Shown: positions 1-11,270 of the stretch, piece by piece
Numbering within the stretch: position 1 is the first letter of the stretch
Layout of the letters: each line of letters opens with the position of its first letter
Assembly: GCF_019097595.1 (NCBI RefSeq)
Contig: NC_080723.1
Location: 13,070,011 to 13,134,010 of the forward strand
DNA length: 64,000 nucleotides
From: Hemibagrus wyckioides
Taxonomy: Eukaryota; Chordata; Actinopteri; Siluriformes; Bagridae
Reading direction: 5' to 3'
Program-made: the position numbers and the translations under genes
The notes under the pieces: generated by a model
What the model saw: the letters and a program-made list of their open reading frames with translations, nothing else
Database searches by the model: none
Told to the model about the DNA's origin: nothing

Positions 1-1024
1 AGTCAGCAGTTAGCAAGGATGGAAAGACTGCTACAGTAAGGACGTTTTTACAAGCAAACATAATTCCCAAAAGCTCACATTCAAAGGGATCAGATTTTGC
101 TGAAACTCAAACAACAGTCTACAAGAAGCACTGGCTCCTGGTTGGGCCTTTGTTTAATTTAGCAAGCATATAAGCTGTGAATGGACAGTAACGTTATGTG
201 GTCTTCTTTGGTATTGTTGAATCTGTTTTCTTAAGCAGAGTACAGATGGTTCCTGCTTTTTAAACGCTGTGACCCTGTTCTGTTACTGTTCAAAATTCTT
301 AGACTAAATGTCCGTGAGAGAGTTGGTATGATGTCTAACCATGCCAAGAACACCATCTGGTACCACACAGTGCCCAGAAATATACACCAACGCAAAAAAT
401 AAAACATCCCCACCAAGACCGGGGTCAGAACAGCAAACATTTTTTTTTTTTTTGTGAATGGAACACAACAGTGCAGCGTCTGCACACAGCTGACTCACCT
501 CTGACTCACTGCAGAGTCAGTCATCAAAGAAAAGTGTAGAGTGTAGATCTTAGATTAGCCAGTCTACTGACACAAAAGAAAGCACCGAGAGCTACATGTT
601 TTCCCGATGTGCCAACATGGCATCCGAGTACGGTTTACAACAAACAGGCTTAAGGTCTGAGCCAAGTAGAGATCTAAAACACATCAGTCTCCAAAAATAT
701 CAGAAATCTTCTTTTACCTGCACACTGCCACTATTTCCTCCCATGGCTGTTCAGTTTGGTTTAACAATCACAGACTATCTCACGTGTTCCACCAAGTCCA
801 ACTCCACCCCAGCCCCAGGAACACATGTGGGGTGTCTAGACGAGACTGTGATGTGGGGTAGGTAATGGAAGGGTGCGTGTGTGTTTGTGTAGAACACAGT
901 TTAGTCTGAGACACCGCTGGTTTTGCAGTGCGCTGAATCATTAAAAGGGAGTCTGACGGCAGTGCAGTCTGCGCATCACTTCACAAATGGGAAAGCATGA
1001 GTAAAATACTCAAAAATTTAAACA

Positions 1025-1026
<2 letters not shown>
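1..1026. other. unique sequence, no gene recognised
   Basis: No repeat family, exon or RNA gene is recognised here. The few open frames are under 90 codons, overlap on both strands and show no familiar domain. A T homopolymer of about 13 bases lies near 440-453. It may be intronic or intergenic. Confidence 0.5.

Positions 1027-1027
<1 letters not shown>

Positions 1028-1058
<31 letters not shown>
1028..1058. repeat. (CT)n microsatellite
   Basis: An uninterrupted CT dinucleotide run of about 15 units, with AT-rich flanks and no gene context. Confidence 0.95.
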
Positions 1059-1059
<1 letters not shown>

Positions 1060-2393
1060 AAAGCTCGTAATAAATTCATACAAACACGTACGTTCTCAGT
1101 TATGATTCCTCTGGGACGTTTAGACAGACTGTGAGGCCATTAACACTTGCACTTTCTCCTATCTCCAGTTAGCGGACATTACTCAAGAGGGGCCAGCACC
1201 CTAACCGTGTGCTCTGTTCAGGAGAAACTTACAGCTAAACTGTTTAGCAGAGGGCATAAATTATTAGGTTTTATGCTGAGGCCACTGCTTCTGAGTTGAT
1301 AGCCATCTAAGAGTTACAATGCTGTAGAAATGGGGGAAGGATTTAGGATGCAGTTTAGTTGGCACATACTTACATGTGTTGGACCAAACGTCATATGAAC
1401 ACTACAAAAATCTCCACTCTTGCTTAACACAACATTTTAGGACTATAATAAAGATGTTTAGTGTTTTAAGCACTTGGGGTATTATGTTTGCTAGAACTCA
1501 TGTTTTAACACATTGGGAAAAGTCAACAGAATGTTGATTCACAGGTTGCCTCTAATATAATGGGTGTGTTTAAATTTATGTCACATAGTAGTACCACTAG
1601 CTAATACGGAGTCTGAAGTTTACTGACAGATTTAGCCGCAGACTAAGCGCATGTTCAGTCAATGGTTTTCAGATTGCTGCCTGCTGATTCATAAAGTTAT
1701 TAAAGCTGATAAAGATTAATAACTTTGCTGCTTGCTGATTCATCCCATTTTCCCCAGTGAGGTTACTGGTACGCTATTGCAGCAAGAAGTCCCGGCTCAT
1801 GTATATGAGGCCTCTACAGTGTCTACATACCCTGGTTTAACTGTAGGGCAGCGGCATGTCCAGCTTTAATATCCACCAGTATCTCCATTCCTGCTGAGAA
1901 GGGCTAAAGACACCTTTTCAGACAAGTCTATATTACCATTCATGTTTATATTCATGTTAATCTTTTCAATGTTGCCATTTTTATTAATGATGACCACTCT
2001 AGCACACAAACCTCCAGTTATAAATCCTTACAGATTCTCATAATACTCATTTCTTCTCTTGAATTTCAACTGGCATGACAAGCTTAGGATATTGAACTTT
2101 TATAAGTTTTCAAAAATGAAACTTAAAGTAATCCATTGTCTTGACGACTTGTAAGTTGAAGCCAAGCTTATTTTCAGGTTTACTCATGTTTTTAAGACAG
2201 CAGATGAAACTTCATTTAACGTTTAACCATCTTAAAATGTTTTACAGTGCACATTAATGCATTTAATAGAAAGAATTTATTTTGCAGATGGAAGCGCCAT
2301 GCTGTACTACAGAAATTAATCTACACCTTCTTATTCAAAATTCAACAGCACTGTGGTTTAATATATTGAAATATTTACAATATATTTGTTTAG
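1059..2393. other. unique AT-rich sequence with a short DR/IR structure
   Basis: No gene or known repeat is recognised. At 1674-1743 two near-identical 19-bp direct repeats (18 of 19 match) flank a 34-base insert whose 11-base ends (AAAGTTATTAA and its complement, at 1693-1703 and 1716-1726) are inverted. The rest is ordinary AT-rich DNA. Confidence 0.5.
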
Positions 2394-2542
2394 AGGTGGT
2401 AAATGTTTGAAGCGAGTGATAAGATGTTGTGAGTTCAGAGAGCAAGTGTATCACTGAGCAAAACCCTTAACCCTAACCTGGATTTTATCCTATAACTCAT
2501 AATGTAAATATGGTTAAAGGTATCTTCCAAATACATAAATTA
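2394..2542 (+). mobile_element. degraded tRNA-derived SINE (relic)
   Basis: Aligns by eye with the better copy at 14391-14575. The shared blocks are the segment ending in GAGCAAAACCCTTAACCCT, a block like 'taactcataatgtaa', and the tail like 'ggtatcttccaaatacataaa' (family: ggtgtctgccaaatgccagaaa). The tRNA-like head is too diverged to mark an A box. An old copy with no target duplication seen. Confidence 0.6.
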
Positions 2543-3100
2543 CCTCAAGAATTTTCGATGGAATTTGATTTTTTACATTTTTTCCAGAACCTTCCTTGGC
2601 TGTAAATTCTCTTTACCATATCAGAAACATCAAATGCAGATACACTGGGATTTCAGATGTCTGAAAAATGTATGGTGCTGTGATCATGTGTGCATGTGTG
2701 TGTTCACTTTATAAAAGAGGATCAAACAGACCTGCCTTACAGGTGTGAATCATGAGGTTACGCTCCGTGTCGAGGGGCACGCTCTCATCGGCCGCCAACA
2801 AACCCTCCAACCAAACCGAGTATTTTGATCTTATCTCACTTTCTGGACACAGTAGCAATCAGAGAGGGGAACAAAACACCCACTGTTAGACATAAAAGCT
2901 TCTTCTAATCACTGTTCTTAACCATTCCTCACTTAATGAATCTGTACGTTCCTTTTAGAATGCAGTTGTGCCGCAGGCGAGGCTTTGTGAAGGAGTGGAG
3001 ACGGGGCCTGAGCGCTCCAGACACTCTCTCCTCACTGTCACACTGCAGGATCATTAGAGTGATATACTGAAGTGTGCACTGAAGGCTCTGACACCACCTA
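2543..3100. other. unique sequence, no gene recognised
   Basis: No repeat family or exon recognised. It contains a short TG-rich patch near 2680-2705 and is moderately GC-rich toward 2970-3030. Short open frames here extend into the CA tract downstream and are not believable genes. Confidence 0.45.
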
Positions 3101-3102
3101 CT

Positions 3103-3274
3103 CTGTTTATCACACACAGCTAATAGACCCTCTCTGTTCCTCATTACACACACACACACACACATACACACACACTGTTTATCACTTAGTGCTAAAGGCT
3201 TGGCTAGTTTCACTCCTGCACACAAACTCACACAGACACACACTCCCACACTGTCTATCACACATTGCTAATGA

Positions 3275-3306
<32 letters not shown>

Positions 3307-3425
3307 AACACACACAATCCATTAAACTGCCGGCTTCTCTGTTCACTCAAGTGTCAACATATCACGCACCACTCATTCCTCCACTCGACTCATCATACAC
3401 ACACACACACACGCACGCACACTCA
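3103..3425. repeat. CA-rich degenerate minisatellite
   Basis: The motif CTGTYTATCAC recurs at 3103, 3175 and 3251 (spacings 72 and 76 bases), each time followed by a GCTAA-containing block and then a (CA)n run (3146-3174, about 3280-3316, 3397-3422). It reads as an old tandem array whose units each carry a CA microsatellite. The 147-codon open frame across it is made of repeat-coded Thr/His and is not a gene. Confidence 0.6.
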
Positions 3426-3440
3426 GTGCAAACAGTTCAG

Positions 3441-5079
3441 CTAAGGGCACCCACAGAGGAGCTAACTGACTGGTTGAGCAGCGAAGTATATCAGGTAGCG
3501 CTGGAGTTCGGATGAGCGCCAAACAATACTTGATCTAAAACAGAACGAGCTTTTATATGACTCATCTTGAAAACATTTTCCAGAAAGGTGAAGTGATGAT
3601 GAATATGATGGGAAAGATATAGGTACATATTTGAGGACAAAAAGGAATAAAGAAAAAAGGCAATGTGAAATTGCATGAGACTGCACTGTGATACTGGCAC
3701 ACATGACCCGCAAGTACAGAGTAAATAGCAAAATTGACATATGTTGATTGGAATTTTTTATTAATTCCCGCTGTAAAGTGATTAACTTTGTTTTGGTCTG
3801 GTACATGCAACACTGCCCCCTACTGTCATGTATGACTACGCTGGCAGACACATATGTAAACGTCTGTGCTTGATGATTTACATATGCAGAAGCAAACACC
3901 AAGCCTTACTATCTTACCTTTATGTCTTCTCCATACATACAGTATGTGAAATCTGCTAAATTTGATTTTAAAACACATGCCTAAAGGTATAGTGTATGAT
4001 TTTGAAAGAAGGTAGCTGAAGCTAGCTATTTTGAAACAATCCTCCCCTTGATTCAATGTTCTCCAAAGCCATATCCCTAAAACATTCTGCATAGTGTTAA
4101 ACTGCTGAAGTCTAGTACAACACCGGGAACTTTCTGAAATGACCATGACTGACAAGCGTGCTTGTGCTGATTGGCTGGATATTGGTCCACTTCACATATT
4201 TTTTTTTTTTAAAGAGTCTGGCTCACCAGGTCCTCACAGCTGATAAAGCTGTCAGATGAGAAAGGAATTCACCAAATAACACAAAACATGATCCCACATT
4301 TACGTGGAAACAATATTCAAAGGCTCAATGCACTCACACCCCCCTCCTCATCCCAGAACAAGCCCTTCACTAGAAGACTTCCATGGGATCCTCTCATAAA
4401 TGTTTGCCATAGTTCACCCTTAGATCACTCAGACTTGGTCATAACTTCAACAATACAACAAGAATTATAAAGAAAACATCCCAACTTTCAGCAGAACTAA
4501 TGTTTCTACAAACTAAACATTCTTAAGAAACCTTGAAGCGATAATCAAAATGTCACTGAACTGTATCAATATATTCGCAGTTACTAACCCAGAGGATACA
4601 ATATGGACATTTACTGGAACCTAGTATGAAGCAGGCCAAGACTTCTAACCCTAGTTCGATTGCCAGCACACAGGGCTCAGAGTTTCTCTGAACAAAACAT
4701 TAATGGTATGTGAGATAAAAAAGGAAGACTGAAATCCTGTAACCTTTAAATGTGTAAGAGACCCCAGATACAACAACAGACTTCTATTGTCCTTCAGTCA
4801 TCAACACTTTCACAATACTAGACTGCAAGTCCTGAAATGCTACCCAAATTATCTATTATATTTATTTTGGTTTTAATAACTTAACAGTACATGTCATTTA
4901 GCTATACAAAAAAATCAGACTGACAGTAGAGATGACAATTAAGCTTAGCTAGCTGTGTATGAATTTAACAGATTGTGGATGAGAAAGTGGAGCTGGTTAT
5001 ATTCGGATTCATCTTACAGCACAAGCTAGAGATGAGCAACAATTAAAATGGACTGTCCATGTGAAAAGCCTGTGCTATG
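3441..5079. other. unique sequence, no gene recognised
   Basis: Several overlapping minus-strand open frames (the longest about 146 codons at 3462-3902) have no recognisable domain, and they overlap each other in different frames, as chance frames do. A T homopolymer sits at about 4199-4210. No known repeat family recognised. Confidence 0.45.
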
Positions 5080-5256
5080 TTTACATTTGATAGACACCCT
5101 TACATTACAGCAGCTTACATTTTATCTCATTTTATACAAATGAGCAATTCAGGGTACAGGGCCATGCTCAGGGGCCCAGCAGTGGCAGCTTGGTGGACCT
5201 GGGATTCAAACTCACAACCTTCCGATCATTGCCAGTCTAACATCTTAACCACTTTC
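5080..5256 (-). mobile_element. tRNA-derived SINE, full-length, minus strand
   Basis: Read on the minus strand it has a tRNA-like head with 'gtggttaaga' (A-box region), then 'ggttgtgagtttgaatccca' (B-box region), then a body with CCACTGCTGGGCCCCTGAGC and 'aaaatgagataaaatgtaag', and a tail 'gggtgtctatcaaatgtaaa'. The same order of blocks is seen in the plus-strand copy at 14391-14575. The family is common in otophysan fishes from my recollection. It has no protein-coding capacity and would depend on a LINE reverse transcriptase. Fairly well preserved, so younger than the copy at 2394. Confidence 0.8.
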
Positions 5257-5325
5257 TTAACCATAACCCTTTTAATGTCAGACAAATAACAGAACAAAAC
5301 AGAACAATTTAGGAGGCTTGGCTCC

Positions 5326-5328
<3 letters not shown>

Positions 5329-5366
<38 letters not shown>
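5329..5366. repeat. (CA)n microsatellite
   Basis: About 18-19 AC units, uninterrupted apart from a terminal CG. A shorter CA run follows at about 5493-5506. Confidence 0.95.
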
Positions 5367-5369
<3 letters not shown>

Positions 5370-5795
5370 TCTCACTAAGAGGGAAAGTGAAAAAAAAAAA
5401 CACCCCACAAAGATAAGCAATAGGTGTGCCTCGTTAATTGGCCACGCCCCCATGTTCCAGCTGCAGACTTCTGCTAAACCACGCCCCTACCTGACACACA
5501 CACACACGTGTGCACGATCAGGTAAATACTGATAGCTCATTGGTTGTCATCTTGACACATGACATCTAGATGGAATTTTTATAAGAGACAGAGGGAATTC
5601 CCCTATAATATAATTATTATGTTGAGTCATAAGTACTGAACAAGTTTAACATTTACTATAGATCAGAAAGATAAAGACACACCCCACATCATCAGAGAAG
5701 ATTTAAGACCAGCATGAAACATCTGCCTGCTTATTTAACTCTATATAATACAAATATTAACATTCTGTAACAAACACACTATGTACATGTACTGC
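5367..5795. other. unique sequence, no gene recognised
   Basis: AT-rich sequence between the CA tract and the start of the nested transposon block. An A homopolymer lies at 5391-5400. No gene or repeat family recognised. Confidence 0.45.
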
Positions 5796-5864
5796 CCACT
5801 TGATCAGGAACACCAGCTCATGCATGCAATTATCCAGTCAACCAATCATGTTGCAGCAGTGCAA

Positions 5865-6318
5865 CATATATATCAGGCATAACATTATGAGCAGTGAACA
5901 TTCTGTCCTCAAAGTTGATGTGTTAGAAGCAGGAAAAATGGGCAAGTGTAAGGATTTGAGAGAGTTTAACAAGGGCTTTAACATTGTGATGGCTAGACGA
6001 CTGGATCAGAGCATCTCCAAAACTGCTGCTCTTGTGGGGTGTTCCCGGTCTGCAGTGGTCAGTATCTATCAAAAGTGGTCCAAGGAAGGAACAGTGGTGA
6101 ACCGGTGTCATGGGCGGCCAAAGCTCACTGATGCAAGTGGGGAGCGAAGGCTGACCAGTGTGATCCGATCCAACAGACAAGCTGAAGAAGTTAATGCTGG
6201 TTCTGACAGAAAGATGTCAGAATACACAGTACATGACGGGTCAGGGCTGTTTTGGCAGCGAAAGGGGGACCAACACGATATTAGGCAGTTGGTCATAATG
6301 TTATGCCTGATCAGTATA
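5865..6318 (+). mobile_element. internally deleted Tc1-like element (family 2), copy A
   Basis: Ends are imperfect inverted repeats: 'tatcaggcataacattatga' on the left and 'tcataatgttatgcctgatc' on the right, inside TATA-rich junctions. Its interior joins the transposase N-terminus to the last few codons, with no catalytic domain. The junction around 6230 is the same as in copies at 20167, 23205 and 33739. About 90-100 bases of left subterminal sequence seen in copies C and D are missing here. It sits inside the family-1 Tc1 at 5796-7384, so it moved later than that element. Confidence 0.85.
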
Positions 6319-6360
6319 TATATGCTTCATGGAAGAGGTAGGTCTTCATGCAGTGTTTGA
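5938..6360 (+). pseudogene. truncated Tc1-like transposase, DNA-binding part only
   Basis: From the ATG at 5938 the frame stays open for 140 codons. Residues 1 to about 98 match the N-terminal helix-turn-helix (paired-like) part of a Tc1 transposase: [46 protein letters not shown], then a basic linker and S-E-Y-T-V-H. After that the frame enters the deletion junction and reads the former C-terminal codons out of frame (GSGLFWQ), running past the right end of the element into flanking sequence before stopping. All three DDE catalytic residues are gone, so it cannot cut DNA. If expressed it could in principle bind element ends. No promoter is evident. Of the four copies this is the only one with an unbroken N-terminal frame through the junction. 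Confidence 0.75.
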
Positions 6361-6480
6361 AGACAGTCAGTGACTCGGCTGTACGGACATCTAGGGGAAG
6401 TTGATTCCACCACCTCAGTGCCAGAACAAAGAAGAGTCTAGATGTATACCTACCTTGTACCATGAGAGAAGGCGGGAGTA
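6319..6480 (-). mobile_element. LINE 3' fragment (non-LTR retrotransposon RT C-terminus)
   Basis: On the minus strand an open frame of 67 codons (6514-6311) carries ALRWWNQLPLDVRTAESLTV followed by [10 protein letters not shown]. This is the characteristic C-terminal tail of reverse transcriptases of L2/CR1/Rex-type LINEs (W-N-x-L-P, then FK..LKT.LF). Only the last 50 or so codons are present. It abuts the right end of the deleted Tc1 element and together they interrupt the family-1 Tc1. Clade assignment within LINEs is uncertain. Confidence 0.6.
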
Positions 6481-7384
6481 TATATACACACCAAGAGCTT
6501 GAGTTATTGTTCACACCAGATATTTGCAGGGAAAAAATGTGTGCTCAGTGACTTGGTTGTTGGTACCTGACAGGCTGGTATGAATATTTCAGAAAGTGCT
6601 GATTTCTTGGGATTTTCACACACAACAATCTCTAGACTTCTACTACAAAGGATGGTGCAAAAAAATCCAGTTCTGTGTGTGAAAACTGCTTGTTGGTAAG
6701 AATGGTCAGAGGAAAATGTCCAGACTGGTTCGAGCTGATAGGAAAGCTATGGTAGCTTAAATATAAGCACACTTTACACCTGCATAAAAGCATCTCAGAA
6801 TAGACGGCTACAACAAGAGAAGACCACATCGGAGTCTACTCCTGCCAGGAATTAGCAGGAATCTGATGCTACAGTGGGAAACGGCTCACTATATCTAAAC
6901 AGCTGAAGTTTCTGACTGAAAATAAAACTGTTAACGGCAGTTCTGATGAATCTTCATGAACCAATCTCCTTTGTGTCAACATATCAAGCTGCTGGTGGGG
7001 TAATGTTCAGGGGAATGTTTTGTTTTCTTAAGCCCTTAAATACGAATTGAGCATCTTATGCATGTCCCAGCCTATTTGCATATTGTTACTGACCATGTGC
7101 ATCCATTTATGCCCACAATTTACCCCACTCATAAAGGTTACTTCCAGCATGATAATGCACATGGAACAACTCGTCTCAACCTTGTTCCATGAATCAGTCA
7201 CAAGATCAGTCACCAGACCTAGAGTACTTTTAGGATGTGGTAAAAGTGGAGATTTGTAGGATGAGTGTGCAGCTGAAATAGCTACAGCAATTATGTGTTG
7301 TAATCATATTAACCTGGGCCAGAATCTTGGGAAAACAATTTCCAACACTTCGTGGAGTCCATGTCCTGGATAATTGAGGCTAGA

Positions 7385-7660
7385 ATAAAGCATATGACTT
7401 CTTTACAGATGACCGTAAGCAGCAGCAGCGTGACTGAATCACACCCACATCTCCACTACACTATTCGAGTCTTGTTATTATGAAAAAAATATATCTTCTC
7501 ATATGTTTAGACTGAGAAAGCTTATGGAATACACTTAATTTTTCATCTTCTCAGTGCCAGATAAAGACACTCAGGCTTGCAAGTTGTGCTGTAATGTGAT
7601 GAGGAAAATTTGGATTACAGTTATATAAAGTAGAGGCTTGGGCAAAACAAGAGACTGGAA

Positions 7661-7662
<2 letters not shown>
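7385..7662. other. unique sequence
   Basis: Short unique segment between the Tc1 3' break and the GA tract; nothing recognised. Confidence 0.4.
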
Positions 7663-7700
<38 letters not shown>

Positions 7701-7708
7701 AGAGAGAT
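7663..7708. repeat. (GA)n microsatellite
   Basis: About 17 uninterrupted GA units then an imperfect GA-rich end (GAAGGAGAGAGA). Confidence 0.95.
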
Positions 7709-10272
7709 GCTTGGATGATATTACAGAAAGCTGCTACAGTTAAAAAACAAACAATTTAACGTTCCTCCGCCATTCCATTGTTCATTTAAGAAAGCAGTGT
7801 ATACTCAGAGAAAGCAAAATTGCACTTTATATGACTGTTTTTCTGCTTTTATTACATTTTCACATTGTTTAGCACATGGAAGGTTTATGTGTTTGTGTGT
7901 GTCTCCTGTATCTCCTGACTGAATGGATGTGTGGAGTTATACTCGCATATGAATGAATGGGTGACAGGAGGTTTCTGTAAGAATATATAAATGTGTGTCT
8001 TTTTTTGTCTAACTAGAGGCATGTGGTGTGTGTGTGTCTTGGCTTAGTGTGTGTATAACTGAGCTGAAAAATGACCTTAGACAGTCGGTCTACCTGTTAT
8101 CACTACAAATATTTTCTTTCCACACACCCAATGACTTAACTTCAATAAATGACTTTAAATTAGATTACACGAAGAAAACGGCAGCTGAATTGCTCACTTA
8201 AGTGAGGGGATCGGCTCTCGGTGAAAAGGGCCAGAGTTTAATTGAAAACATCAGGGTCGAAAAGTCACTGGTCACACGATGCCACTGCAGAGGCTGACGT
8301 ACATAAATATGAAGTTATTGTACTTTACACATTCTCTAGGGTACAAAGAAAATAAATTCGACCTTTTACACCATCTGAATTAAGTGCAGATGATGGACGT
8401 CTCAGAGGCTATATGCTCCTCCAAGGCCAGAACAGAACTAAGGTGGTCTGAAGTTCAATCTATAATTGAAAGTTGAATTTCATATACACATGAAAAGTCT
8501 GAAACTAGAACAAGTCCAGTTTTTTTTTTTTTTTTTTTTTCCTGAGGTGACTGAGAAATAGCTTCCCACTCCAAATGCAACAATATAAAACTCACACATG
8601 GGCCGATCATAAACAAAGATTAATGGTACTACATTACAGGACTTCAATCTGTTTTGGATCAAGCAAATAAAAATAAAATGTACACACGCAAATATGTGCT
8701 GAATCTAAATACCGCTATGTTCAATAAAAACAAAACAAAACATAGCAATAAAGAATAAAGGTGAATCTATGACTCCAGGGCAGTGCCAGTGCTTAAATCA
8801 AGCTGAGAGCAACCATGTGAGGGTGAAAAGTTGAAGTCTTGTTGTGTGTTAGGTTACTAAAATGAATAAAATCAAATAATCTTGTGCAAGGAAAGGAAAC
8901 CTGGAAGCTGCACAGACCTGCTTCCGATGAGCCAGCCTCAGCCGCAGGAGTCCTGGTCATGATACCTGCTAATAAAACAATGTCAGGAATTTCTCCAGGT
9001 TTTCCTTTGTGTCACTATTCTTCTCAGCCAGAGGGATTATTTTCGGCATCATGGTGACCCAGGCAATAAAACAGGATGGCAGCAGCATGTCTAAAAGAGG
9101 GGAATACCAAACACAACCCCCTGCTGGCTGAATAATAAATATTGGATTCTGAGAGTCTGAGTCTTATTATTAATCAGGGAATATTCTCCCCTAAGAAACA
9201 CACACCTTGTATATTGTAATAGAGGATTTTCAGCTAATACATATCTTTTGGTGTTGTAAAGGGAGTACCTGAAACCTAATAACTCAGCTTAATCTAACAT
9301 CACACTGAATCTTCAACATCAGAGGCATGTCATTTGATTTACAGACAATAATTTTAAGTATTTTTAATTCACCTTACATACCCCAAGGGAACAGCTTCAA
9401 TTGTTTATATGTATTTAGAGGAACCAGTGCATTTATGAAATAATTCATTCAGGGTATTGTGAAGGCAGCGTAATACCCAGTCATTGACACAAAAACACAC
9501 CAGTCTACGATTACTGAAGCTCTCTGCACTGAGTCCTACAACACTCCATCAGTCATTCTTAATGACAATCACTCAAGTATGTGATTCTCAGGTCCAAGTT
9601 TCCATCTAACTTTCATTTAACACTGCAGGATAGATGAAAAAAAAAAAAAGCCAGCCATGTCAAAGGAATTCAAAACCTACTAATTCATTCGCCAGAAAAA
9701 AAGGGGGGGGGGATCATCTTTGGATTATACAGAAAGGCCACAGAAACTAGAATCAACACTTAATTAAGGGGTGTATATATGCAAAGCTGAGAAACGGGAT
9801 GCGGCGCAGTTGAGGCACGTGCACAAACTTGTAGACACATGCGAAAACTGCGAGGCAAGACAAGGGGGCTTCCCCTAGATGAAGATTAAAAGCTCTTTTT
9901 CCATTCGGCAATGGAGGGAGAGGTGGACGAGCGACGGTCTCATTACAGACTAACGCTTAGCAGCTGCCCCTCTCTTCTCTCCTTCTCTCACCAGCACGTT
10001 TTTTTTCTCTCTCCATTTTCCAGACATTCTCACCACTTTCCCCTAAGTGTTTCACATTAGACGCTTCTGGTGAGCCTAGTGATTTATTTTACTCTTGCAA
10101 TATTCCATTGACTGTCTGACCCCTGATGACCCCCAAAAACCTCATCCTTCACCACAGCAACACTCTATGGCCTTGGCCAGTTTCTTGGGTCTCCACACTC
10201 TGGCCCCTATAGTGCTGTAAACATCACTAGGAAAAAAACAGTAATGGGAAAATTGTAGTGGCTGCTTATGCA
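7709..10272. other. unique sequence, no gene recognised
   Basis: No exon-like frame or known repeat family. It holds a 22-base T homopolymer at about 8519-8540, an A run at about 9639-9650 and an A/G homopolymer junction (A then G9) at about 9698-9712. A TG-rich patch occurs near 8015-8060. Confidence 0.45.
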
Positions 10273-10319
10273 AACACACACACAGACACACACACGCACA
10301 CATACACACACACACACAC
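10273..10319. repeat. imperfect (CA)n microsatellite
   Basis: CA run interrupted by single G and T substitutions (CAGACA, CGCACA, CATACA). Confidence 0.95.
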
Positions 10320-11270
10320 CATTTTTATTCTTTCTTTCCTTTTTCTTCCCTTTTTGTCCCTTTCTGTGTCCAAAAGGAGATTGTAGTATAGTCACTAAAA
10401 GTCACTAACATGCTGCTGACATCATGACCAAGCCAAGGCATGCTCTGGGAAACACAGTCACATCTCCTAACACTTGTCAAATAAATCATAGAAGAGCAAA
10501 CCTATTTCCTACTGAACTATGTTATGTTGTTTGAACACTTGTCATCATTTCAATTATTCGACTCATCAGCGTCATTAACTGCGGAGTCCTCGGGGCGTTG
10601 CTCTGCTCCTGTTACCTTATGCTCTCCATGCTCCGTGCCATGGCGTTAGCAAGTGCTCTGGTATTTGGTACGGTTCTGGGCAGCGTCAAGCAGAAAACAA
10701 TACAGCTCTTATACTGTGATCGCATATGTTGATCTTGCTGTTTAGCTAAACTTTGTTTTAATGATTGAAAGGAGGTAATAAGTAAATCACCATGCAATTT
10801 GCTCTCTTTGCATGGGCGGATGTGAACACAGAGGATTGAATCAATAGGATATTGTTCGCCTGGAACGGTGGACATGACGTTAGCTGTGTGCCACTGAGAG
10901 GAAATTGGGGCTGGCAGAAGCGCGCTTGGCAGAAGTGATGCTACAGTCTACTGCAGTATATCACTATATAATGTCACAAAAGCATTAGATGCTATTCTAA
11001 AACGGTTCAGCTGGTTTCAAAAGGTAAAACTTATTAATACATTTTATTAGTGAAAGAATTATAACAATAACAGTATTAACTTATTAGCAGTATTTCTAAC
11101 TTTTAATGTTTCATGTAACCAGAGTAAACTGACCTAGACTGACATTATATGAGTATGTCTATATTTTTGGTTATGTTGTTCTTCTCTTTTAAAATGTAAA
11201 AAAAAAACTATATTGTTCATTTGCTTCTGTCATGTTGAACTGCTACCCATAGCACCTTATATTTCATGGC
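10320..11270. other. unique sequence, one unremarkable minus-strand open frame
   Basis: An 87-codon minus-strand frame at 10875-10612 has mixed composition and starts with ATG, but no domain or splice context is recognised, so it is not called as a gene. The rest is AT-rich and featureless by eye. Confidence 0.4.

Larger units (their letters stand above)
5796..7384 (+). mobile_element. decayed Tc1-like transposon (family 1), split by later insertions
   Basis: The 5' terminus reads like CCACTTTATTAGGAACACC (5796 onward). The element is interrupted at about 5864 by two later sequences and resumes at about 6481. After the break it can be followed through the helix-turn-helix region and the DDE domain. 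The first catalytic Asp lies in an S-D-E-S context at 6945-6947 and the second in FQHDNA at 7151-7153. The third-acid motif (normally PDLNPIE) is lost in a small deletion near 7220. The reading frame is broken many times and the 3' terminus is missing after about 7384. A family member is about 1.5 kb when intact. A 5' fragment of the same family lies at 48128-48452. Family assignment is from memory of teleost Tc1 sequences and the aligned motifs. Confidence 0.8.

Noticed and set aside
3072..3515. 147-codon plus-strand open frame
   Set aside because: Most of it is His/Thr repeats translated from CA microsatellites; no domain.
3462..3902. 146-codon minus-strand frame
   Set aside because: Overlaps two other minus-strand frames in different phases; no domain and no repeat coding origin; length within chance for AT-rich 64 kb.
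4600..4840. A possible SINE-like patch (TAACCCTAGTTCGATTGCCA)
   Set aside because: A B-box-like string is present, but no body or tail of any family seen elsewhere in the window follows it.
10612..10875. 87-codon minus-strand frame starting with ATG
   Set aside because: Looks less repetitive than most, but no family is recognised and there is no supporting structure.
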